A DNA stretch of 37,386 nucleotides, from NCBI GenBank assembly GCA_001579985.1, contig LRSR01013693.1:1-37386 (forward strand), in the 5' to 3' direction. This document shows, one piece after another, positions 11,961 through 21,557 of the stretch. The DNA is from Hypsibius dujardini. Its lineage: Eukaryota > Tardigrada > Eutardigrada > Parachela > Hypsibiidae. Each line of letters begins with the position of its first letter. Positions within the stretch are counted from its first letter, which is position 1. Below the pieces are notes generated by a model. That model worked only from the letters and a program-made list of their open reading frames with translations, was not told where the DNA came from and searched no databases. The translations under genes were made by a program, and so were the position numbers.

Positions 11961-12616
11961 GTGTTGTTTAAATATTAAAATATATTTAAAAGATATTTTA
12001 ATGTTTGAAAAAGCGGCTTTTCATTTTAAATAAAATATATTTTGATTTTATTTAACGAGACAAAACCATTAATCGAGATCTCAAAACATATTTTCATTTC
12101 AAACCAGTAGATTTGCTTCAAATTTTGAATATTACATTTGAAATCCTATAATCCTATTTTAAGTACGAGGTAAAGGCCGTTAACCAGGCCGCTTTTTTCA
12201 ACGTTGATTTCCCGGCGCTGCAGTGCTGCCATGCTATAACAGATGGCCTGAAAACATTCAGAAAAATTCTCTGACCCATTTTAGTTCGTTCCTAAGCCTC
12301 ACGGTTCGAATTTGAGTCCAAAAAAAGAAAGCGAAGAATCTCAATGGAGAAGTGTGCAAGTAGTCCGGTAGAGGCGCCACTTCGGTTCCATCTCCCTGGG
12401 TTGACTTCGCAAAAATGACTTATGCGTCACCTGTTGGCCTGCCGGCCTGGTTAATTTACAATTTCTAAAAGCGGCCTGGTTAACGGTCTTTACCTCGTAG
12501 TGAAAATTTTGCTGTTCTTTAAAATAAAGTAGTTCTTTTATTTAAATAAATTTTAACGGTGCATTTAAATTTGTTTATTATTATATTTATATTTCAAGAC
12601 GATATTTAAACAACAC
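11961..12616. mobile_element. TA-flanked MITE (type B), split by a nested element
   Basis: Terminal inverted repeats read GTGTTGTTTAAATAT at the left and its complement, ATATTTAAACAACAC, at the right. TA dinucleotides at 11959-11960 and 12617-12618 fit a TA target-site duplication, as made by Tc1/mariner-type transposases. The 656-bp span includes a 332-bp second element (12166-12497) plus a duplicated TA. Removing these leaves about 322 bp, close to the 300 bp of the sister copy at 12715-13014. The interior is AT-rich and non-coding. Confidence 0.7.
12166..12497. mobile_element. TA-flanked MITE (type A) inserted inside the type B element
   Basis: Terminal inverted repeats of 31 bases (12166-12196 and 12467-12497) match at 30 positions. 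They begin CGAGGTAAAG and contain CCGTTAACCAGGCCGC. TA at 12164-12165 and 12498-12499 is the apparent target duplication. The 332-bp element has no coding capacity. GC content is higher than in the AT-rich host element, so the insert stands out. Subterminal GGCCTG words recur near the right end. Confidence 0.8.
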
Positions 12617-12714
12617 TAAATGGAATGGCGATTTGGTTGAGGCATCAGTTAAACTTGTTTCCCCTCGCCATAGTGCCCCGCAAGTGCTGTGTAATGATGG
12701 TGGAGTACAAGTTA

Positions 12715-13014
12715 GTGCTGTTTAACATGTAAGTATATTTTAAATGGCTCCAAAAGCAGCTTTTCATTTTGAGTAACATAAATTTTTATTTCACTTGAAG
12801 TCAAAAAATGAAAAATTCTTTTTAAAATCATGTTCATTTAAAATCACTAACTTTACTTTGAATTTAAGATTTCATGTTTGAAATTTTTTTTAAAAGTTGA
12901 AAACGTTTCTTTTGCTCAAAATAAAATAAGTTTTGTTATTTAAATAAACTTTTCTGGTGTATTTGAGTTTATTTTTTTAATTGTTTTAATTGAGACATTT
13001 TCTTTAAACAACAC
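12715..13014. mobile_element. Second copy of the type B TA-flanked MITE
   Basis: It is flanked by TA at 12713-12714 and 13015-13016. The left end GTGCTGTTTAA and right end TTTAAACAACAC match the copy at 11961-12616. Internal blocks also align, notably the AGC(A/G)GCTTTTCATTTT segment and the right-hand TATTTAAATAAA segment. It is uninterrupted and 300 bp long. Two diverged copies within 100 bp argue for repeated activity or local duplication. Confidence 0.65.
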
Positions 13015-13403
13015 TAGTACGAGGATTTGGATTGAAAAAAAGCTGCGTCAATGTAACGAACTGCGACATCTGATCTCTTTGCTACATTGGTGGAAAATAG
13101 AAGGTCGGCTCAGAACCGGCAACGCCTCCATGTTCAACGTGCACTTATTTTTTCCCTTACACTCCTTCTCTTGCATTTGAATTCCCAGTCGCGCACAAAA
13201 ATATGGCTAAGATTACCGCAGAAACCGGAGGTTCGGAGCAAAAAACCGAAGGGGCTGGAGAACCCGAAAAGCAAGAAAAAGAACTAGTCGGACATACAAA
13301 AAATCTAAAAATCCTTCGTTGACTAAGAGAGGAAAAATAGAGATGGCTAAAAAATTAGGGGCTCGTTTGTTTTACTTGAAAGGATAAAAATCCCTTAAAT
13401 GCA

Positions 13404-16400
13404 TTAGCTACCGTTCGTCTCGGAAGGCGGAGCTCTTCCCGGTCGTAGGTTCAGTGCCTGTGCACACAACGCACACTCCACCCGATGGAGGTACCGACAC
13501 GCCGGCATTCCATCAAACAATTCCATGACCCGGTCGAAAACCTCCTGCCGCAGCGGGACACATACTTCCGGGAGCCGACTGAGGGTCCCGGGCAGGAACA
13601 GCCGATGCGGGCAGAGAAAGTCCTGCGCGGACAGCCGATGCACCGCCTGGCTCCACTTGAGTTCCGACCACCACTCCTTCCCGACCAGAGGTCCGGCCGG
13701 GTCGGAGAAGTCCCCGAAAATCGCGTGCGGAAAAAGCTGCCTGCAACGTGGCGACGCCACGGCCTGGGGAGGAAAAGTTTCTGAGTCGAGGCTGGAAAGG
13801 CGAAGGTTAAGAGCAGCGATCTTCTCTGCCTTCTCCGGGTCGAATTTGACGTAGAAGAGCATGTAGACTTCAGAGTCGGCGATGGTGGAGGACGAGACGG
13901 GATTGACGTCGGCGTCGTTGCAGATGTACCATTGGGGAGGAGGGTTGGAGGCGGTGGGGGTGTCGGAGTGATGGCCAATTTTGACGTAGGATGTGTAGTG
14001 GCCGCTGGAGAGCGTCGAGCCGGCGTGGGAGATGACGGACCGGAGCTCGTACTTGGTGGTGAAGTCCACGTTGAAGGTCGTCGGGNNNNNNNNNNNNNNN
14101 NNNNNNNNNNNNNNNNNNNAGGCAGTAAACGAATATGACAAACGGTCAGGCGGGTAAATTAGTTCACAGGCAAATAATTAAATGGCGACTAGACAAATCA
14201 GGTAGACAAATAATCAAGCAAGCTATTGAACAAGAGTTTAACAGGCAAGATCACACTTATCAGAGAGACACATAGATAAATGATAAGCGGCACCACGGAC
14301 CCTAGACAGACAATGACTTGATCTTACTGCTGCTATATCTAGGCAGACAGAGCAGCAGTAAGGGGTTGGAGACTGATAGGCAGACAGATCGTAGGTAGGT
14401 AGACAAATATACAGACAGTCAGACAGACCGATAGATAGATTGACAAACAGGCATGCAGGCAGACAAGCAGTCAGACACAGATATACCATCGACAGGTATA
14501 GGGAGAGAAATAAAAACAGTCAGACAGACGAGTTCCTAAGGAGGGACGGGCCGTTTAATAACCAAGTGGTGAGCCATCATTGTACACGGAGAGACTTACA
14601 GATCATGAATTTTCCGGTCCGGATTGGAGAAATTTGAGAGGAACGAGGTGCCCGAGCTCTCATACTTGAAACGCTTCAAATGGATGATCAACACCTCCGG
14701 TAACCGGGAGATACGGATGTTCTTCACCGCGTCCGTTGCCTCGCCACAACCATCACAGTGATACCGATTATCCCCCGTCATATATTCCGGCTGGAGCTCA
14801 TGCTTCAGACAGGACATCAGATCGACCCGGCGCTTCGAATTGGGCGCCTTCAGCGACATCCATTTCGGCCAGCGCAGTAAACCCCCTCCACTCGACTTTC
14901 GATCACCACTAAAGAAATGCGAAAAGACAATAAGGATTAATTTAACTATTAAAAATCTAAATAAAAGCAAATAAGTTTACACCGAAGAATCGTACATATC
15001 TGTCTGTTTGTCTATCTATCTATCAAGCTGTGTGGCTATCGGTCTGTCTGTCTGCCTGTCTGTCTGTCCATCTGAAAGATGGGTTCTTACCTTATACTGC
15101 TCGTGCCGTCGTCGACGAAATCGGCCAGCTGCTCAGCCGTCGGGATGGACACCTCGAGCATGCCAAAGCCCTCATAACGAGTGGAGATCTCCCCGCAACC
15201 GCGGCACTCCACGCTGACTGCAAAATCACCGTAAAAGAGGTCGCGCACGATGCTGCGCCATGTGACGATGCGGCTACGTCGAGCCAGCGGGTGGTTTATG
15301 GCGTGGTGATTTTGGTGACTGCGCGCTTTGGGATGGAGGAGATCGTGACTGGTGGCGGAACTGGTCCGCGAGTGGAAACGACTGTGATGGTGCTCGCCGA
15401 TGGTAAGGGCTTCGTCGCCGGACGGCGAGTAGTCGATATAGGTGTCTACGAAGCCATTTGCCACGGTGCCTGCTCCGGAATCCTATGAGATAGGATGGAT
15501 GGATGAACGGTCAGGGGTGCAGACAAAAAAGGACTGCAAAAACATACAGAAGACGGACAGACAAACAGTCAGGCAGTCAGAAAAGTTGAGCGCCACCAAA
15601 ACAACAAACAGACAGAGACAGATAGGCATGAAGAGACAAGCAGATAGACAGATCGGCAGACAGGCAAGAAACTAGACGGGCACAGAGGCTGACAGACAAC
15701 CAGATAAGGAATAACAGAGAGAAATGTGCAGACAGACAAGCAGCTTGAAAGACAGACAAATAGATAAACACGTAAGCACCAGGATGACAGACAGACAGAA
15801 AGACAGCCAGCCAGGCAGACAACCAGACAGAGACAGACAAACAAACAGACAGCCTTACAGATAGATGGAAATGACAAATTAAGTTATAGAAAGACATTCG
15901 AACCAAAAGACAGACAAGCAACCGCTAGTAAGTAGATAACACATACTTCAGTTGAGTCGCAGTCAACGCTTCCATTCATCGCATGTCCATTCGTGACGGA
16001 CGACCTAGTCTTATCCGAATCTCCCCTGCCACTGGCCCCATCCAAATTTTCCTCAACCAAGGTATCATCCCCAGCTCCGCCGCTCAACGAGTACAATGAA
16101 TCTTCCGAGATCAAACTCATGCACGATTCATAGTCCGATTTCGTGCTCGAGGTCGCCATCACATCATCTGCCTCATCAGATGCAGACGAGAAATCTTCCC
16201 GCCGACCAGCGACACCAACTTCCGCAGTATCCACCAGCTGCAGCACGGGATACTGGAGCTCTTCGTGAAGGCGATCCAACAGACACGTGATAAACTCCTG
16301 AGCATCATGTTGATGGCCTAAGAGAAAATAATAAAATGAATGAATAATGTAACAAAATAAATGAAATTGAATAAATGATATTTAAGTACAAAAATTGACC

Positions 16401-18056
16401 AGATATATTTGAGTTACAGTACTAACAAATTACAAACAAAATATCTACGGCGAAAATTTTGTCGGGTAATAAAATTAAATAAGCAATTTTAATTATATAT
16501 ATACACACATGCAGCATGAACATTAAAAAACAACCAACCTAAAACGAATTGGGGGAATATTCGCCGGATGAGGTTCATTAACCGGCTAGGCGAAAAGGAG
16601 TCGTCTTGACTGCGGAGCATGAGCAGAGTGGAGACCACTTGGCTGAATTCGGCAGCCACGTATGGCGGCAACTTCCGGTTTGGGTGATTGCTGGTGACGT
16701 CACCCTGTATGGATGCAATGTTGTCCTGTCGGTGGGCTGCAGTGGCGTGGAGCTTGTCAAACTGATCCACAAAGTACCCCGTAAAGGGGGTGCAGGCAAG
16801 GAGGGCTTGAATTGCGGCGTTGGCGAAGCAGGTGTTGCCGATGTTGAAGAGTCCCGTGGGAACTAGAAAAGAGGGAAAGGAGATGGCAACTGGTTAGAGG
16901 TGAATTAAGCGGCCAATGGGCAAAAAAGAAGGCCAACAGATAGGTAGATAGATAGATAGAGAGGTGACAGGAAACAGTCAGACACTCACGAACTCACGCT
17001 ACACACAATACAGGCAGGCAGACTACAGACAGACAAGCAGATTAGACAGAAACAGACACCCAGGCAGACAGACAGGCAGATAGATAGACAACAGAGACAC
17101 TGCGAGGAATGAAAATGGGCGACATTTTGTGGAATCAACCAATCGATCATTAAGAAGTCAGACAGCTAAACGACTCCAACTCATCAATCAACCAACAACG
17201 GAACCTATCTAATATATGCATAAGTCAGTCAATCAATACTGAGTGGACGGAAATTGTCTTTAGCCTTCGCAGTTTGCACATTGATGGAAATTATTTTGGA
17301 TAAATATGAAAATAAATCATAAAAAATAATCAAGATACGGCTATTTTCATAAAGAACACTCTCAAACTGAATGGACTTCCGCCGGATTGATTTGCATACA
17401 CCAAGCCGGAAGTGGCCTGTTCAAGTGCATTCAACACGTTCAGTTCATTTCTGATCCCGCCAAGTTCAGCTACTTTACCATATAAGCAGTAGTGTCAACT
17501 GGCCGAACTTGGTAGGATACTGCAGTGGAAAATCCCCATCCAGTGTCACACATTCCGAATCCATTAGTCAATCAATCTACCAGATACCTTCAGTATCCGA
17601 TATTGCAACAAAAATCCCAACCATTCCTACCTCCATTTTCCAGCAGGATCGCCTCGATTTGGTTGTGCAGCGTCTCGTCGGACGATTTATTGGCGTCCTC
17701 CAGATTGAGGCAGTCCACCACGGCGCGTTGCCGTTCTGTCGCGTTGGCGAACTGATTCTGAATGCATTTCAGCAAATCCTGCAGCTGAAACGCCAAAAAT
17801 ACAACACTTTAAAAACATTCAGAAAAATTACTGGTATCAAATAAAATCAGGATGACAAAAAGTTTATGCATTTTAATGTTAAAATACTGTAAATTCTAAC
17901 GACCGGTAAGGACAACGGTGTATTTCCACTGAAAAATAGAGGCTTTGATAGTAATCGGACATGTATTTTTAAATAATATATACCTCCAATAAAATTATTT
18001 GTGGTGGAAAAAAGCAGTTTCTTTGGAAGAGAATCGCTACTGACCTTCGGAACCAT
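13404..18056 (-). CDS. Usp20/33: USP20/USP33-type ubiquitin carboxyl-terminal hydrolase (interrupted by assembly gap)
   Basis: Exons, 5' to 3' on the minus strand: 18045-18056 (ATG), 17631-17784, 16539-16862, 15947-16317, 15091-15482, 14600-14908, then 13404-14085 after the gap. Phases agree up to the gap. The Cys box GNTCFANA (Cys about 67), GHQHDAQEF, two CxxC pairs of the finger (VECRGCG, HCDGCG), LIIHLKRFKYE, and the His box SSGHYTSYV with WYICND are all present, so the active site is intact. An acidic, Ser-rich insert lies inside the catalytic domain, as in USP20/33. A DUSP domain follows (WWSELKW, DFLCPH, CALC). USP20/33 remove ubiquitin from substrates in the cytoplasm. Compared with the human proteins, the N-terminal ZnF-UBP domain and second DUSP domain are not seen. 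The start exon (MVPK) is the weakest part of the model. Confidence 0.85.
14086..14119. other. Assembly gap of 34 Ns inside the USP gene
   Basis: The gap hides the acceptor and first residues of the last USP exon, between the Leu-ending exon at 14600 and the resumed frame at PTTFNVDF. The true size is unknown. USP homologues need some residues here, so the missing sequence probably includes coding bases. Confidence 0.98.
14339..14527. repeat. Degenerate CAGA/GATA microsatellite in USP intron
   Basis: Interrupted AGACAGAC, GATAGATA and GCAGGCAG words fill much of the intron between the last two USP exons. Confidence 0.85.
15001..15071. repeat. (TGTC)/(TATC) microsatellite in USP intron
   Basis: TGTCTGTT, CTATCTAT and a CTGTCTGT run sit between exons at 14908 and 15091. 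The array ends only about 20 bases from the splice donor of the upstream USP exon. Confidence 0.9.
15550..15920. repeat. Degenerate CAGA microsatellite field filling a USP intron
   Basis: Nearly the whole intron (15483-15946) consists of CAGACAGA-derived words with substitutions. Leu/Cys/Ser-rich frames on the minus strand here are translations of the repeat. Confidence 0.9.
16932..17098. repeat. GATA/CAGA/GGCA microsatellite in USP intron
   Basis: A short GATAGATA run is followed by GGCAGGCAG and CAGACAGA words, inside the intron between the second and third USP exons. Confidence 0.85.
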
Positions 18057-18833
18057 GTTTCCGCGTTGCAAATCGCAACGGCTGTCATTAACAACACCAA
18101 CATAAACCTCCTCACAGAATATACCCCAACAAAAAAGGCATTACATCGCGGGTCGGGTTCTGCCACGAATTTGGGGGATGATATTTCAGCGGTTATCTTC
18201 CAGATAACTTTCTTGATTAAAAAAATAGGTGGATTAATTTTCAGGTTGATTCCTGCGCTGTGGGCAAAAATACAAACAATCTCGCTGTTTCTGAAACTGA
18301 ACCACTGCGTTGTGCGACGTGTCTTGTGTGGGTTGTTGTCCTATTCCATCAACATCTGGATCCTTGGTGCTCTTTTTACGTCCTACTCCTACTACTGTTT
18401 ACAAAGTGTCATTGAATTAGTCATTTGAGAGGCGTGTGTGGTCGTTGTCGTCATCCCATTCAATACTTTATCTTCTGGTGTGAGTGGTGGATAGATTTAA
18501 AATCAGTCAGTCATTTTTTGGTAAGATTTCCCAGAGTAAAACGCAGTAAGACCAGACCAATGGCCGACAGCGTTATGTACATACGAGGCAAAAAGCGTGC
18601 GTTACCCAAGTCAAGCTATTTATCTCGGCCGTGCGTACAGCGGTGCAATGGGCACGAGTTAAACGGCTTAACTCAGTCAGCGCAAGGGTTTTTGCCATGT
18701 GTGCAACAGCCGATGGATATGTTCAGAGAAGGGTTCGTCAGTTCGCATCCTTCACCATTACTATTATCAAATTAGTGTAGTTGTTCAAAGAAATAAAATT
18801 AAATAAAATTAAATAAATAAATAAATTTTCTCT
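18057..18833. other. Interval between the USP start and the Cys-module gene
   Basis: This should hold the USP promoter and 5' UTR on the minus strand and the 3' flank of the next minus-strand gene. Two open plus-strand frames (about 18066-18428 and 18425-18775) have no ATG at their start and no recognisable motif. An AAATAA/AAATT-rich tract lies at 18790-18828. No ZnF-UBP-like Cys/His pattern that could extend the USP upward was seen. Confidence 0.5.
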
Positions 18834-20786
18834 CTATTTATATGATGCCGGGTTTGACGACCCCGCCGACACAGCGGGCCGATTCCGCGTGTCCATCGGG
18901 TTAAAGTAAAGATTGTTGAAGGAGGCTTGGTAGCCCGGCTGCGGTCGCAGGCAGATCCAGTTGTACTGCGCACAACTAATTCCGAGCGGGGAGTTGCACT
19001 GTGCTTGAAACAACACGCAATTGTTGTTCAAGTAGAAAACGGATTTGTCATTGTTCGGTACCAGGCAGGCGGGATTCGTTAAGGGGAGTACTGCGCTGTT
19101 GCTAGGCCCACTGGACACCGACAGAGAGCCCGTGCCTAGGAAATGACACAAATAAAATTAATTCTTTAAACGTAAAAAATGGGTTGTTTTGCATTAAGTT
19201 AGAAATTCCTGGTTTCATTCTGTAAAGGACTGTTAGTTCCCAGATTAACAGCCCTTTACAAAATTAAACCAGGAATTTTTATCTAGATTCTTAGTTAATT
19301 AAAGTATCATGCTGATTTACAAACGCTAAAAATCAGCACAAAACTTTAAATTAGGGAAATATATTTAGCAAAATATGTAATGAGAATCACCAAAAAAAAT
19401 TCTCTATTATGTTTTACAAATTCTGTAGAACATGTTCCTGTTTCAATTAAATTTGGCCGGTCAGAGATACAATTGTATTTCATGAATCTCTATTAAAGTC
19501 TATAATAATTGCCTCCTCGATAAATTAAAACTTCCAGCGGAGATTTCTAATGATTTGAGCTGCATCTCATATGAAATTAAACTAATTGACGAGCACAAAT
19601 ATCATTAAGTTAACTTGATTTTTAAAATTTACATTATTTGGGAAAAAGGGGTGACTATAGTGTAATAAGCAAACAAACTGGATGACAATAGTACAGTCGG
19701 GGAAAAAGAGGTCGACGATAAGAGTGGCTTGTGACATCATGCGCAGATTAATGTGTTGGTGCGCCAACCAAGACAAACCTAGTTGTTCTGCTGCTGCCTA
19801 CCAGTTTTTGTTGTGAGACTCAACATGTCACAAGCCCCTCCCATCGTCGACCTTTTTTTCCCCGACTGTATAATGGGGTGTATAGGGGGGACCATAGTGG
19901 TATCCTAAATTCAAAACTAGTTTACTAAATCCTTTTTCTCTAATCTGAATTTTGGTTCGGGTAAAAGTGTATAAAATGCCTCTAAATTGACGACCACCCG
20001 TGAGATGATACACAATCGAATCGGGAAGTGATTCGCCTTGACCATCACAGGAGCAGTATACTTATGGATGGAATATAATCGGACAATATTCAGCTTACCG
20101 TATGAAGAGGATACGGATGTGGAGATGGCAGCGGCAGAAACTGCCGTTTTCGAGCAGACCCTGCACACTAAGTCGCAGGCCACCTGGTCCTTAGTGCCGC
20201 AGAGGAAGACCCAGATGTCGCAGAGAGTCGCGGACACAGCCGCGTCCGTGACGTTCGCCGGTGCGACGGTCGCCACGGTCGACGCGTCACACTGCATGAA
20301 GCTAAAGAGCTGGCAGTGGAGGGTACTCTTCTGCGTGCACCACAGCGACCACAGCCGGCAGAGAGAGCGCTGCAACACCGCCGGGGTGGCCTGGGGATTG
20401 GGGCACCCCGCGGATGGGGCCGTCACTCCGAGGACGCGGTCGCACTCGAGAAAGCAGTAGCTCTCACAGTGGACCCCAACGTTTACGCAGTTGGACACTT
20501 GAATCTCGCAGACAGCGCGCGTTTGCGCCGTTACCGGAGCCTTGGTTGTGGTGGTTGGGGGCGGAGTCAGGCCTGTGGGCGTGGCGTATACCGGCCCGAT
20601 TCCGGGACCGAACCATTGACCCACGGGTGGGGCTTGTGAGTACTGGGGGTAGCTGTAGCCTTGCCCGATGACCGGTGAACGGTGACAGACGGTAAAAAAC
20701 ACCATGATGAGAGAGTAAGTGAATTTATTGGTCAGCATTACTGTATTTGGTCGGTTGGATTGTTTGGAAGCGTACAATAATCCCAT
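18834..20786 (-). CDS. Secreted protein with four Cx6C modules
   Basis: Two exons, 20099-20786 and 18834-19135 (TAG), are joined in phase 1, giving 329 residues. The ATG at 20738 (312 residues) places the hydrophobic signal-like stretch YSLIMVFFTVC closer to the N-terminus and may be the true start. After the signal come a Tyr/Pro/Gln segment and a Thr/Pro linker (TPPPTTTTKAP). Four Cys modules follow with spacing near C-x6-C-x6/7-C-x6/7-C: CEIQVSNC, LCRLWSLWC, LCDIWVFLC and NCVLFQAQC mark their starts. The fourth lies in exon 2. Extra cysteines occur in modules 1 and 3. I do not recognise the family; secretion and disulphide bonding are inferred. The intron (19136-20098) holds a hairpin and a MITE. 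Confidence 0.7.
19203..19278. repeat. 33-bp-arm hairpin in the intron of the Cys-module gene
   Basis: Arms 19203-19235 and 19246-19278 pair at 30 of 33 positions around a 10-base loop (19236-19245). The outer arm reads AAATTCCTGGTTT. The size and near-perfect pairing resemble a microRNA precursor or a very short foldback element. No TA or other clear target duplication was identified. Confidence 0.7.
19694..19868. mobile_element. TA-flanked MITE (type C) in intron
   Basis: Terminal inverted repeats of 43 bases (19694-19736 and 19826-19868) match at 39 positions, starting CAGTCGGGGAAAAA and containing GGTCGACGAT. TA at 19692-19693 and 19869-19870 flanks the 175-bp element. It differs in sequence from types A and B but shares the TA target, as expected of Tc1/mariner-related non-autonomous elements. 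It is non-coding. Confidence 0.8.
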
Positions 20787-21557
20787 GGGAAGATGGTTTT
20801 TGCACTAAATCATTGAAAAGTAAAAAATGCTATATAAAAAATTTACAGGTCATGTAATGTCACATACAGTTACAGGTAGGTGTAGTAAGTGGGTTTAACA
20901 GACAAACCACATTTTTATCCATTCCTTGCTTTGATTTTTATTCTTCGTTCTCCTATTCGATCAGTCACTCTATCTAGTACAGTGAACATCAGAACTGCCT
21001 CAAGTCGTACACGAGAGAAGAGACTTTATGCTCCGCTAATTATGGCAGCCGATGAGAGTGCATGTTTACACCCTGTACAAGTGAAATATGTATTTCTAAA
21101 TTTGTTGGCGAAGAGCAGCTCAATACTCTGTATGCCCTAGTTCCGGATTCCGAACGCGTAGACTATACAAATGTTCTCACTTGGAATCGAATGAGAGTGT
21201 CTGCTGCCAGGTACAGTAGTAGGTACATGTAGTAGCAGTAGCAGTAGCAGTAGCAGTAGCAGTAGCAGTAGCAGTAGCAGTAGTAGTAGTAGTAGTGGTA
21301 GTCGTCGTATACTCGCCGTAGTGAAATGTATATTGACCCATTTTTTTTGGTGGCAATCATTGAAACACAAGCAGGACCTTGAGCACTTTTGTTACTCTTT
21401 ACTGAGTGCGAACTCGGTCTGCGACTATCTGAGGCTTTAGATTGCTTCGAAACTATACATCAGTCGCATATTACATCAAATTATTCCTTTAACCCCTCCC
21501 CTCATCGCGATGGCGATTAGGTAAAGATTGTTCTCCCCAAGTTGGTGAATTGCACAC
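20787..21557. other. Divergent promoter region between the Cys-module gene and the P450
   Basis: The two genes face away from each other across 770 bases, so both promoters probably lie here. TATATAAA occurs on the plus strand near 20831 but too far from the P450 ATG to assign. No other gene is seen. Confidence 0.5.
21229..21296. repeat. (AGCAGT)n / (AGT)n microsatellite
   Basis: Hexanucleotide AGCAGT units pass into pure AGT. Poly-Leu and Tyr/Cys frames on the opposite strand derive from it. Confidence 0.95.

Noticed and set aside
12290-12320. tRNA T-loop-like GGTTCGAATTT inside a MITE.
   Set aside because: Only about four stem pairs form and no acceptor or anticodon arm could be found.
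18066-18775. Two adjoining plus-strand open frames followed by AATAAA-like words.
   Set aside because: The first does not start with ATG, no domain is recognisable, and the AATAAA words are part of an A/T simple repeat.
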